Below are positions 1 to 8,234 of a stretch of 61,234 nt of DNA, piece after piece (the first letter of the stretch is position 1; every line of letters starts with the position of its first letter). Source of the DNA: an uncultured Oscillospiraceae bacterium (GTDB lineage: Bacteria; Bacillota; Clostridia; Oscillospirales; Oscillospiraceae); the NCBI GenBank assembly GCA_934573735.1, contig CAKTMC010000014.1:1-61234 (forward strand), given 5' to 3'. Made by a program: the position numbers and the translations under genes. The notes beneath the pieces were generated by a model. The model was not told the origin of the DNA and did no database searches. It saw only the letters and a program-made list of their open reading frames with translations.

Positions 1-127
1 TCAACGAGAGTACAACAATTTCCCTATGAGACCTCTCAACTGGCACTCCCCCAAAGACGTCCTTTTTTCTTTCCCTTGTGTGTAACACATCATTGACTAA
101 CCTACAGGCGGGGCGCGGCAGCTTTCA

Positions 128-770
128 TCCACGCCCTTGGCGCCCCCTTCAGGGGGAGCTGTCGAGCGTGAGCGAGACTGAGGGGGCGCCGGGGCTGAGG
201 GATTGCCAAGAGGAAAAACAATTGTCCGCACTGCGTTCTGTCTTTTCCCTCCGGCTCTAATCCGACTCTGGCGACCCCTTTCCCCAGTGTGCGCACTGGG
301 GACTTCCCCTAAAAGGGGCAGCGCCCTGCGGCATTGTCTAAATCGGCGCTAAAGACTAAACTAACCTGTCATTGCCCCTAAAGGGACTAGGCGGCAGAGC
401 CGCCGTCGCGAGAGCGTAGCGACGTGGCAATCCGCATCCCCTTGGGAATGTGTGTAGTCTTGGTGCGACGTAAGGAGAAACGGATTCCCACGTCGTGCTT
501 CGCCCTCCTCGGAATGACGGAGGTTGGGTAGGCGGTTGCGCCGATTTCTGCATGGTTCATTGCGGAAGAAGTATAAATCAGCGCGGCGGCTTTCATCCAC
601 GCCCTTGGCGCCCCCTTTAGGGGGAGCTGTCGAGCGCAAGCGAGACTGAGGGGGCGCCAGTCTTGAAGCTGCTGCAAGGTCGAACCTTGGCACTCATCCC
701 ACCCCGGCGCCCCATCCCCCGTTCCGGGTACTTCCCCCTAAAGGGGGAAGCCATCTCACAGCTCCAGGCT
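128..770. repeat. Interspersed repeat cluster I (modules A-B-A)
   Basis: No gene is supported here. Two repeat modules recur elsewhere in the window. Module A (about 128-332, and a variant at about 597-760) starts with a 'cccttggcgcccc' type sequence followed by a short hairpin, and ends with 'cttcccctaaaaggggcagc', so its ends are roughly inverted. Module B (about 364-535) starts 'cctgtcattgc', ends 'cctcggaatgacgg', and has internal inverted 'gtggcaatccg' / 'cggattcccac' segments. Related copies lie at 25917-26035, 56515-57835 and 60612-61234. Short reading frames inside are by-products of the repeats. Confidence 0.8.
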
Positions 771-783
771 CCCCCCACAAAAC

Positions 784-815
784 AAAAAATCACCTGAAAA
801 ATCAGGTGATTTTTT
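784..815. terminator. Bidirectional-looking terminator after the GGGtGRT gene
   Basis: A perfect inverted repeat, 'aaaaaatcacctga' and its complement, is flanked by A and T runs. It sits 19 bases past the stop of the minus-strand gene and gives a U-tract on either strand. Confidence 0.85.
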
Positions 816-833
816 GTTCAAGTATATAAATAA

Positions 834-1835
834 TCACTTGCTCATTGCCTCGGCGGTGGCGACGGCGACTGCGACGGTCGCGCCGACCATGGGGTTGTTG
901 CCCATGCCGAGGAAGCCCATCATCTCAACGTGTGCGGGGACGGAGCTGGAGCCTGCAAACTGCGCGTCGGAGTGCATACGGCCCATGGTATCGGTCATGC
1001 CGTAGCTGGCGGGGCCTGCCGCCATGTTGTCCGGGTGCAGGGTACGGCCGGTGCCGCCGCCGGACGCCACGGAGAAGTACTTCTTGCCCTGCTCGATGCA
1101 TTCCTTCTTGTAGGTGCCTGCAACGGGATGCTGGAAGCGGGTGGGGTTAGTGGAGTTACCGGTGATGGAGACGTCAACGCCCTCGAAGTGCATGATGGCA
1201 ACGCCCTCGCGCACGTCGTCGCAGCCGTAGCAGCGGACGTTTGCGCGCTCGCCCTCGGAGTAGCGGATCTCGCGGACGATGTGCAGCTCGCCGGTGTAGT
1301 AATCAAACTGGGTCTGAACGTAGGTAAAGCCGTTGATACGGGAGATTATCTGAGCTGCATCCTTGCCGAGACCGTTGAGGATGACGCGCAAGGGCTCCTT
1401 GCGGGCCTTGTTTGCGTTGCGGACGATGCCGATAGCGCCCTCGGCAGCGGCAAAGGACTCGTGACCGGCGAGGAAGGCAAAGCACTTGGTCTCGTCGCTC
1501 AGCAGCATTGCGCCGAGGTTGCCGTGACCGAGACCGACCTTGCGGTCGTCTGCGACGGAGCCGTCGAGGCAGAAGCTCTGAAGACCGACGCCTATCAGCT
1601 TTGCGGCCTCTGCGGCGTTCTTGACGCCGGACTTCATTGCGATGGCAGCGCCGACGCAGTATGCCCAGCGGACGTTCTCAAAGCAGATGGGCTGGATGCC
1701 GGCCGCTATCTCATAGGGGTCAAAGCCCTTGGCCTGGCACATCTCTCTGCACTCTTCGACAGAGCCGATGCCGTACTGAGCGAGGACGCCGTTTATCTTG
1801 TCTATTCTTCTCTCGTAATTTTCAAACAGAGCCAT
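834..1835 (-). CDS. GGGtGRT protein
   Basis: A 333-residue protein of the family named for its GGGTGRT motif, visible here at residues 259-265 in the context SGGGTGRTLHPD. It has several cysteines (C29, C33, C51, C60, C89, C118, C202, C205) and a Gly-rich segment near residue 100. No signal peptide or membrane segment is seen, so it should be cytosolic. The biochemical role is not established to my knowledge. The start is supported by an AGGAGG site upstream of ATG. It lies 18 bases after a NifU-like iron-sulfur scaffold gene on the same strand; this pairing is recurrent in Clostridia and suggests a link to iron-sulfur cluster handling, which is inference. Family assignment is firm, function is not. 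Confidence 0.9.
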   Translation of the reverse strand: MALFENYERRIDKINGVLAQYGIGSVEECREMCQAKGFDPYEIAAGIQPICFENVRWAYCVGAAIAMKSGVKNAAEAAKLIGVGLQSFCLDGSVADDRKVGLGHGNLGAMLLSDETKCFAFLAGHESFAAAEGAIGIVRNANKARKEPLRVILNGLGKDAAQIISRINGFTYVQTQFDYYTGELHIVREIRYSEGERANVRCYGCDDVREGVAIMHFEGVDVSITGNSTNPTRFQHPVAGTYKKECIEQGKKYFSVASGGGTGRTLHPDNMAAGPASYGMTDTMGRMHSDAQFAGSSSVPAHVEMMGFLGMGNNPMVGATVAVAVATAEAMSK

Positions 1836-1853
1836 TAAATTGTCCTCCTTCTC

Positions 1854-2546
1854 TTATTCCTGACGCGGGTCTATGTACTTTGCGGCGGAGTCAAACTGAC
1901 CGTAGTGACCCTTTGCCTTTTCAAGAGCCTCGTTTGCATCCATGCCCTTTTTGATGAAGTCCATCATCTTGCCGAGGGAGACAAACTCGTAGCCGATTAT
2001 CTCGCCGTCTGCGTTGAGTGCGATGCGGGTGACATAGCCCTCGGTAAGCTCGAGGTAGCGGGGACCCTTCTCCTTGGTGGCAAACATGGTGCCGACCTGA
2101 GAGCGCAGACCCTTGCCGAGATCCTCCATGGAGGCGCCGACTGCAAGACCGTCCTCGGAGAAAGCGGACTGGCTGCGGCCGTAAACTATCTGGAGGAACA
2201 GCTCGCGCATTGCGGTGTTGATAGCGTCGCAGACGAGGTCGGTGTTGAGAGCCTCAAGAATGGTCTTGCCGATGAGTATCTCGGAGGCCATTGCCGCGGA
2301 GTGGGTCATGCCGGAGCAGCCGATAGTCTCGACCAGTGCTTCCTCGATGATGCCGTTTTTGATGTTGAGGGTCAGCTTGCAGGCACCCTGCTGGGGTGCG
2401 CACCAGCCGATACCGTGGGTAAAGCCGGAAATGTCGGAGATTTCTTTTGCCTGAACCCACTTGCCCTCCTCGGGGATGGGTGCGGGACCGTGGTATGCGC
2501 CCTTTGCGACCGGACACATATGCTGTACTTCGGTGGTATAGATCAT
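1854..2546 (-). CDS. NifU/IscU-like iron-sulfur cluster scaffold protein
   Basis: A 230-residue protein related to NifU/IscU scaffolds. Candidate cluster ligands are C49 or C56, C77 (in IGCSGM) and C106, spaced like the three scaffold cysteines of the IscU fold. An extra ~90-residue C-terminal part goes beyond the usual ~130-residue IscU length, and C11 lies in an N-terminal extension. The start has an AAGGGAG site at the right distance. It precedes the GGGtGRT gene with an 18-base gap, so the two are very likely co-transcribed and cooperate. It follows gpmI with an 85-base gap, which may hold a separate promoter. It could be a specialised carrier and not the general Isc/Suf scaffold. Confidence 0.85.
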   Translation of the reverse strand: MIYTTEVQHMCPVAKGAYHGPAPIPEEGKWVQAKEISDISGFTHGIGWCAPQQGACKLTLNIKNGIIEEALVETIGCSGMTHSAAMASEILIGKTILEALNTDLVCDAINTAMRELFLQIVYGRSQSAFSEDGLAVGASMEDLGKGLRSQVGTMFATKEKGPRYLELTEGYVTRIALNADGEIIGYEFVSLGKMMDFIKKGMDANEALEKAKGHYGQFDSAAKYIDPRQE

Positions 2547-2631
2547 AGCGATCTCCCTTCTATCTGAATTAAATTATAAACCTTTTATACCGACTGCCGG
2601 ACTGCCGTAAGCCCGGCGGTCGATGCTTAAA

Positions 2632-4149
2632 TTATTTTATCAGGCACTCGCCGGTCATTTCCTCCGGCTGCGTCAGACCCATGATGCGCAGGATAGTCGG
2701 CGCGATATCGGCAAGCTTGCCGCCGTTCTTCAGCTCCACGGCCTTTTCGCACACGGCGAAGGGCACGGGGTTGGTGGTGTGGGCGGTGTTGACCTTGCCG
2801 GTCTCGTCGAACATGCAGTCGGCATTGCCGTGGTCTGCGGTGACAACGAGCACGACATCGTCATGCTTTGCGACTTCGGCGACGATGCGTCCCATGCACT
2901 TATCCACGGTCTCGACCGCGGTGACGGCAGCGGACATGACGCCGGTGTGACCTACCATGTCGCAGTTAGCGAAGTTCGTTACGATAAGGTCATATTTCTC
3001 GGAGGCTATCGCCTCGACGCACTTCTCCGCAACCTTCTCGGCGCTCATCTGCGGGATGAGGTCATAGGTCGGGTACTCCTTCGGAGACGGGACAAGGCAG
3101 CGCTCCTCGCCCTCGCACTGCTTCTCTACGCCGCCGTTGAAGAAGAAGGTCACATGAGCGTACTTCTCCGTCTCGGCGAGGCGGTACTGCTTGAGCCCGT
3201 GCGCGCTTACGAAATCGCCGAGTGTATTTTCAATGACCTCGGGGGGATATGCGATGGGCAGGGTCAAATTCTCGTCATACTGAGCGGTGCAGACATAGTT
3301 GAGGGGGAATACGGTCTTTTTGCGCTCAAAGCCGTCAAATTCGGGCAGATTCAGCGCCCAGGTCATCTCGCGGGCGCGGTCGGGGCGGAAGTTCATGAAT
3401 ATCACGCTGTCGCCCTGATTGATAACGCCCTCGGGGCAGACGACGACAGGCTCTACAAACTCGTCGGTCTTGTCCTCGGCGTAGCTCTGCTCAACGGCAT
3501 GAACTGCGTCGTCATCTCTGATACCCTCGCCGCAGACGATGGCGTTATAGCCCTTCTGCACACGGTCCCAGCGCTTGTCACGATCCATGCCCCAGAAGCG
3601 TCCCTGGAGAGTGGCTATCTTAGCGTTGCCGAGCTCGCAGCACTTCTCCTGAAGCTCCTTTACGAAGCCCGCTCCGCTCTTGGGCGGCACGTCGCGTCCG
3701 TCAAGGAAGCAGTGGACATAGACCTTCTCCACGCCGCGCTGCTTTGCCATATCGAGAGCGGCAAAGATGTGATGCAGGTGGCTGTGAACGCCGCCGGTGG
3801 AGAGAAGCCCCATGACGTGCAGCGCGTGACCGCCGTTTTTCGCCTCGTCCATGGCATTTGCGTAGACGGGGTTTTGGAAGAACTTGCCGTTTTCTATCTC
3901 CTGGCTTATCTTGGGCAGTATCTGGAACACGACGCGGCCTGCGCCGATATTCGTATGACCGACCTCGGAGTTACCCATCTGACCCTTGGGCAGACCTACG
4001 GCAAGACCGCTGGCCTGAAGGCTGGTGCAGGGGTAGGAGCTGAAGAGCTTATCCAGATTCGGCTTGCTTGCGGTCGTGATAGCGTTGCCTGCGGAGGCGG
4101 GGGCAAGACCGTAGCCGTCAAGGATTATAAGAACTGCTTTTTTGCTCAT
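2632..4149 (-). CDS. gpmI: 2,3-bisphosphoglycerate-independent phosphoglycerate mutase
   Basis: A 505-residue cofactor-independent phosphoglycerate mutase that interconverts 3- and 2-phosphoglycerate in lower glycolysis, using two Mn ions and a phosphoserine intermediate. Alkaline-phosphatase-superfamily signatures are present: the N-terminal metal site ILDGYG, the active-site serine in GNSEVGH, and the late metal site TADHGN. The length is normal for the family. The gene starts 12 bases after the tpiA stop, with a GAGG site, so it is translated from the same message as pgk and tpiA. A long open frame on the opposite strand is a composition artefact. Confidence 0.97.
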   Translation of the reverse strand: MSKKAVLIILDGYGLAPASAGNAITTASKPNLDKLFSSYPCTSLQASGLAVGLPKGQMGNSEVGHTNIGAGRVVFQILPKISQEIENGKFFQNPVYANAMDEAKNGGHALHVMGLLSTGGVHSHLHHIFAALDMAKQRGVEKVYVHCFLDGRDVPPKSGAGFVKELQEKCCELGNAKIATLQGRFWGMDRDKRWDRVQKGYNAIVCGEGIRDDDAVHAVEQSYAEDKTDEFVEPVVVCPEGVINQGDSVIFMNFRPDRAREMTWALNLPEFDGFERKKTVFPLNYVCTAQYDENLTLPIAYPPEVIENTLGDFVSAHGLKQYRLAETEKYAHVTFFFNGGVEKQCEGEERCLVPSPKEYPTYDLIPQMSAEKVAEKCVEAIASEKYDLIVTNFANCDMVGHTGVMSAAVTAVETVDKCMGRIVAEVAKHDDVVLVVTADHGNADCMFDETGKVNTAHTTNPVPFAVCEKAVELKNGGKLADIAPTILRIMGLTQPEEMTGECLIK

Positions 4150-4161
4150 ATTATGCCTCTG

Positions 4162-4935
4162 TTACTCCTGATTGGTCGCGGCAATAATGGTGGCGAAGTC
4201 TGCGGGCTTGAGGGAAGCGCCGCCGATGAGACCGCCGTCGATGTCGGGCTGAGCAAGAAGCTCTGCCGCGTTCTTTGCGTTCATGCTGCCGCCGTAGAGG
4301 ATGGAGACGGCGCGGGCGGGGCGGGCGCCGTAGATGCCGCGGATGACGGCACGGATGCTCTCGCAGACCTCCTGAGCCTGCTCTTCGGTAGCGGTCTTGC
4401 CGGTGCCGATGGCCCAGATAGGCTCATAGGCGATGATGCAGCGGCGAAGCTGAGTTGCGTCAATGCCGCTGAGAGCAGCCTTGACCTGGTATGCGACATA
4501 CTCCATGGTCAGGTCCATCTCGCGCTGCTCAAGGCTCTCGCCGACGCAGATGATGGGAGCGATGCCCTTTGCAAGCAGTGCCTTTGCCTTGGCGTTGACG
4601 AGCATATCGTCCTCGCCGTGGTACTGGCGGCGCTCGGAGTGACCGACGATGCAGTACTTAGCGCCGATGTCCTGAAGCTGGCTGGCGGAGATCTCGCCGG
4701 TGTATGCGCCCTTGTCAAATCTGCTGACGTCCTGACCGCCCGCTGCGACCTTGCCGTCCTTGCCGGCCTTGACCATGGCGGGGATCATGACTGCGGGAGT
4801 GCAGAGAACCACGTCGCAGGCTCTGGGAGAGGGCATGGCGGCGCGAAGCTCCTCCATGAAGGGCTTGATCTCGGATGCGAGCATATTCATCTTCCAGTTG
4901 CCCGCGATAACGGTTTTACGGTATTTTCTGTTCAT
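4162..4935 (-). CDS. tpiA: Triosephosphate isomerase
   Basis: A 257-residue TIM-barrel enzyme interconverting dihydroxyacetone phosphate and glyceraldehyde 3-phosphate. Visible signatures are GNWKMN near the N-terminus (Asn and Lys of the active site), VGHSERR (electrophilic His), and the catalytic Glu in AYEPIWAIGTG followed by the flexible phosphate loop. I chose the ATG at 4935 because AAAGGAG lies 7 bases upstream; a longer in-frame start at 4974 would place that site inside the coding region. It is the middle gene of the pgk-tpiA-gpmI block. Confidence 0.97.
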   Translation of the reverse strand: MNRKYRKTVIAGNWKMNMLASEIKPFMEELRAAMPSPRACDVVLCTPAVMIPAMVKAGKDGKVAAGGQDVSRFDKGAYTGEISASQLQDIGAKYCIVGHSERRQYHGEDDMLVNAKAKALLAKGIAPIICVGESLEQREMDLTMEYVAYQVKAALSGIDATQLRRCIIAYEPIWAIGTGKTATEEQAQEVCESIRAVIRGIYGARPARAVSILYGGSMNAKNAAELLAQPDIDGGLIGGASLKPADFATIIAATNQE

Positions 4936-5016
4936 TTTTATTTCTCCTTTATGAAGAATTTTTAATGCCCGCACGGCTTTCCCGATGGGAAAGCCGCAGG
5001 CAGGATTTTTTACTTA

Positions 5017-6222
5017 TTACTTATCGAGAAGGCAGGCAACGCCCGGAAGCTCCTTGCCCTCAAGGAACTCGAGGGATGCGCCGCCGCCGGTGGAGATGTG
5101 GGTGATCTTCGAGGCAAAGCCGAGCTTCTCGACTGCCGCCGCGCTGTCGCCGCCGCCGACTATGGTGATGGCGTCACTGTCGGCAAGAGCCTGAGCTACT
5201 GCGATGGTGCCCTGTGCGAGAGTCGGATTTTCAAACACGCCCATAGGTCCGTTCCATACGACGGTCTTTGCGTTCTTGACTGCGTCTGCAAACAGTGCGC
5301 GGGTCTTCTCGCCGATGTCCAGACCCTCCATGTCTGCGGGGATAGCGGTCACGTCAACGGTCTTGACCTCGATTGCGCTGTCAATGGGGTCGGGGAAGTC
5401 CTTGGCGACAACGGTATCGACCGGCAGCAGCAGCTTTACGCCCTTCTCCTCGGCCTTTTCGAGCATCTTCTTGCAGTAATCGACCTTCTCCGCGTCAAAC
5501 AGGCTCTTGCCTATGCCGTAGCCCTTTGCAGCCACGAAGGTGTATGCCATGCCGCCGCCGATGATGAGTGTATCGACCTTGTCAAGCAGATTGTTTATAA
5601 CGTTGAGCTTATCGGAGACCTTTGCGCCGCCGAGGATGGCAACGAAGGGACGCTCGGGATCGGCAAGAGCCTTACCCATGATGCTCAACTCCTTATCGAC
5701 GAGCAGACCGGAGTATGCGGGCAGATATGCCGCAACGCCCGCGGTGGAGGCGTGAGCTCTGTGAACGGTGCCGAAGGCGTCGGAAACGAAGATATCGGCC
5801 ATGTCAGCAAGAGCCTTTGCAAAGTCAGCGCCGTTTTTCTCCTCGCGGATATCGAAGCGGAGGTTTTCCAGCAGCATTATCTGACCGGGCTTGAGAGCGG
5901 CGGCCTTGGCCTGTGCGTCCTCGCCGATGATGTCGGAGGCGAAGATGACCTCCTGACCGAGAAGCTCGGAGAGTCTCTTTGCAACAGGTGCGAGGGTCAG
6001 CTTGGTCTTCCACTCGCCCTTGGGCTTGCCGAGGTGGGAGCAGGCGATGACGGCAGCGCCGTGCTCAAGAAGATATTTAATAGTAGGTATCGCAGCGACA
6101 ATACGCTTGTCGCTGGTGATTTCGCCGGTCTCCTTGTTCTGGGGGACGTTGAAATCGCAGCGGAGCAGAACCTTCTTGCCGTTTACGTCAACATCATAAA
6201 CAGTCTTTTTGTTGTAATTCAT
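5017..6222 (-). CDS. pgk: Phosphoglycerate kinase
   Basis: A 401-residue monomeric glycolytic kinase that makes ATP from 1,3-bisphosphoglycerate and ADP. Seen are the N-terminal substrate motif LRCDFNVP, the hinge/nucleotide region GGAKVSDK, and the C-terminal nucleotide loop GGGDSAAAV. Length and motif order are standard. TAGGAGGAT lies just before ATG. It follows trmL with a 30-base gap and precedes tpiA by 81 bases. The gap and eno genes that often belong to this operon are not in the window. Confidence 0.97.
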   Translation of the reverse strand: MNYNKKTVYDVDVNGKKVLLRCDFNVPQNKETGEITSDKRIVAAIPTIKYLLEHGAAVIACSHLGKPKGEWKTKLTLAPVAKRLSELLGQEVIFASDIIGEDAQAKAAALKPGQIMLLENLRFDIREEKNGADFAKALADMADIFVSDAFGTVHRAHASTAGVAAYLPAYSGLLVDKELSIMGKALADPERPFVAILGGAKVSDKLNVINNLLDKVDTLIIGGGMAYTFVAAKGYGIGKSLFDAEKVDYCKKMLEKAEEKGVKLLLPVDTVVAKDFPDPIDSAIEVKTVDVTAIPADMEGLDIGEKTRALFADAVKNAKTVVWNGPMGVFENPTLAQGTIAVAQALADSDAITIVGGGDSAAAVEKLGFASKITHISTGGGASLEFLEGKELPGVACLLDK

Positions 6223-6252
6223 GGTTTATCCTCCTAAAATAATATACCTTGG

Positions 6253-6738
6253 TCAAGTCTGGCTCATGGAGCCGAGTCCGAGCAGACCGGGAAAGCCCTG
6301 CTGCCGGAGCGCTTCATAGGCCAGTATAGCAACGGAGTTTGACAAATTCAGACTCCGAGCCTCACTAATCATCGGGATGCGTATGCAGCCGTCGCGGTAT
6401 TTCTCGCGCAGCCACTCGGGAAGCCCCGCCGTCTCCTTGCCGAACATCAGCGTCACATCGCCGCTTAAATCGACCTCGCTGTATGCCCTCGGAGCCTTGG
6501 TCGTTGCAAGATAAAGACCCTTGTCTCCATTTTTTGCAAAGTACCCGTCAATATTCTCATATACCGAGATATCGACCAGATGCCAATAGTCCAGACCGCA
6601 GCGCTTTACCATCTTGTCGGAAATATCGAAGCCGAGCGGCTTTATCAGGTGCAGCCTCGCCCCGGTCGCCGCGCAGGTGCGGGCAATAGCGCCGGTATTA
6701 TGCGGTATCTCAGGCTCCACCAAAACTATATTCAGCAT
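6253..6738 (-). CDS. trmL: tRNA (cytidine/uridine-34 2'-O)-methyltransferase, SpoU family
   Basis: A 161-residue SPOUT-class methyltransferase matching the short TrmL type, which methylates the wobble ribose of certain leucine tRNAs using S-adenosylmethionine. The three SpoU motifs are visible: NTGAIARTCAATGA (motif 1), MFGKETAGLP (motif 2) and IPMISEARSLNLSNSVAI (motif 3), the last two forming the trefoil-knot cofactor site. It is the first gene of the minus-strand block and lies 30 bases before pgk, so it probably shares that transcript. It is divergent from the radical SAM gene across a 243-base gap. Confidence 0.93.
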   Translation of the reverse strand: MLNIVLVEPEIPHNTGAIARTCAATGARLHLIKPLGFDISDKMVKRCGLDYWHLVDISVYENIDGYFAKNGDKGLYLATTKAPRAYSEVDLSGDVTLMFGKETAGLPEWLREKYRDGCIRIPMISEARSLNLSNSVAILAYEALRQQGFPGLLGLGSMSQT

Positions 6739-6981
6739 CTCTCGCCTTCCCTTCCCTCCGGCGTCTCCGGCGGCTTATTGGGCATTACTTCCCATGCATC
6801 GAATACATTTTAGCACAAAAATCAGAAAAATCATGCACTTTTTTACGTTTTTTGCGATTTCTTGCATATTAGACAAATATGCGCTATAATCGCTATTGCA
6901 AAGAGGGCTTTTATTGTCATTTTGCATATGACATTTTATTATCAAAGCCCCGCTTTATATTATTTACACGGAGAAAAAGTT

Positions 6982-7869
6982 ATGGAATACATCTGCTGCG
7001 ATTGTCCGAGGCGCTGCGGGGCGCTGAGAAGCGATAAAAAGGGCGCGGGCTTTTGTCTGAGCGGCGCGGAGCTTCGCGTTGCAAGAGCCGCGCCGCACTA
7101 CGGCGAGGAGCCCTGCATCAGCGGCAGCCGCGGCTCCGGCGCCATATTCTTCACCGGCTGCAATCTGCGCTGCGTCTTTTGCCAGAACCACGAGATAAGC
7201 CGCGGCATGGGCGGGCGCGCGCTGAGCGTCCCGGAGCTTCGGGACACGATGCTCCGCCTGCGTGACGAGGGCGTACACAATATAAATCTCGTCACGCCCA
7301 GTCACTATGTCCGTCAGATAGCCGAGGCGCTGAGCGGGCTTTCGCTCGGCATCCCCGTCGTCTGGAACAGCTCCGGCTATGACAGCGTCGAGTCGCTGCG
7401 TATGCTTGAGGGGCTTGTGCAGGTCTATATGCCCGATTTCAAGTACTCGGACGCAGAGCTTGCCCGCCGCTACTCTGCCGCACCCGACTACCCCGAGGTA
7501 GCCGCCGCCGCAATTATGGAGATGTTCCGCCAGACGGGAGCCTATGAGCTTGACTCCGAGGGCATTTTGCAGCGCGGGCTTCTCATCCGGCATCTGATTT
7601 TGCCCGGTCAGGAGCTCAACACGAAAGAGGTCATAAGCTTTATCGAGGAGAATTTCAAGAGCGGCGAGGTTCTTTTCTCGCTTATGAGCCAATATACGCC
7701 CATGCCGGGGCTTGAAAAGTTCCCGGAGCTTATGCAGCGCGTCGATGCCGGGACAAACCGGCGGCTCATAGGCTATATGTCGCGCCACGGCATAAGCGAG
7801 GGCTACTGGCAGGAGCCGGACTCCGCAACCGACGAGATGATACCGGAGTTCGACCTGACGGGAGTATAA
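6982..7869 (+). CDS. Radical SAM protein, pyruvate-formate-lyase-activase-like (PflX type)
   Basis: A 295-residue radical SAM enzyme. The CxxxCxxC cluster motif is at TGCNLRCVFCQNHE, and an N-terminal cysteine-rich part (CCDCPRRCGALR...GFC) may bind another metal or cluster. This matches the uncharacterised PflX-like family distantly related to glycyl-radical-enzyme activases; the physiological target is unknown and no glycyl radical enzyme is nearby. I chose ATG 6982 because GGAGA lies 9 bases upstream and homologues begin at this type of Cys motif; a longer frame from 6862 adds 40 residues with no good site. It stands alone upstream of feoAB. Confidence 0.88.
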   Translation: MEYICCDCPRRCGALRSDKKGAGFCLSGAELRVARAAPHYGEEPCISGSRGSGAIFFTGCNLRCVFCQNHEISRGMGGRALSVPELRDTMLRLRDEGVHNINLVTPSHYVRQIAEALSGLSLGIPVVWNSSGYDSVESLRMLEGLVQVYMPDFKYSDAELARRYSAAPDYPEVAAAAIMEMFRQTGAYELDSEGILQRGLLIRHLILPGQELNTKEVISFIEENFKSGEVLFSLMSQYTPMPGLEKFPELMQRVDAGTNRRLIGYMSRHGISEGYWQEPDSATDEMIPEFDLTGV

Positions 7870-7929
7870 AGTATAAATTTTTATCCATTATTTTCACCCG
7901 AAGCAGGGCTTTTTTGCTCAGCCTTATTC

Positions 7930-7963
7930 TTGACATATAAGTTAGCTTGTGCTAACTTATATG
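7930..7963 (+). promoter_or_regulatory. feo promoter overlapped by a 13-bp-arm palindromic operator
   Basis: TTGACA at 7930-7935 is followed at 7934-7963 by a perfect inverted repeat: 13-bp arms (catataagttagc and its complement) around the spacer ttgt. The core GTTAGC/GCTAAC resembles DtxR/IdeR/MntR-family metalloregulator sites. It covers the region where the -10 should lie, so a bound repressor would block RNA polymerase. The likely signal is Fe2+ or Mn2+, inferred from the feoA-feoB genes starting 41 bases downstream. Which regulator binds is not shown. Confidence 0.75.
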
Positions 7964-8003
7964 CGACAGTCAGGCAGTGCTAACCTTGGAGGAATACATA
8001 TAT

Positions 8004-8234
8004 ATGAAGCTTCACGAGCTTAAAATCGGCGAGAGTGCAGTCATCACCTCCGTCGGCGGGGACGGAGCGCTGCGCTGCCGTCTGCTGGACATGGGACTTA
8101 TCCCCCGCACTCATGTCACACTGCAAAAGGTTGCCCCGATGGGCGACCCTATCGAAATCCGTGTACGCGGCTACGAGCTGACGCTGCGCGTCGAGGAGGC
8201 CGCAAAGATAGAAGTGGAGGCCGAAAAGAAATGA
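8004..8234 (+). CDS. feoA: Ferrous iron transport protein A
   Basis: A 76-residue SH3-like FeoA protein, a cytosolic partner of the FeoB iron transporter. Typical features are LKIGESAVITSV, the LLDMGLIPRTHV segment and the C-terminal RVRGYELTLRVEEA strand pair. ATG 8004 is chosen because TTGGAGG lies 11 bases upstream; an in-frame start at 7977 is upstream of that site. The stop overlaps the feoB start (ATGA), giving translational coupling. It lies directly behind the palindromic operator. Confidence 0.95.
   Translation: MKLHELKIGESAVITSVGGDGALRCRLLDMGLIPRTHVTLQKVAPMGDPIEIRVRGYELTLRVEEAAKIEVEAEKK

Noticed and set aside
2623..4965. A 780-codon open frame on the plus strand opposite gpmI and tpiA
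   Set aside because: It is antisense to two enzymes with complete motifs; the protein has no recognisable domain. High GC at third positions opens such mirror frames.
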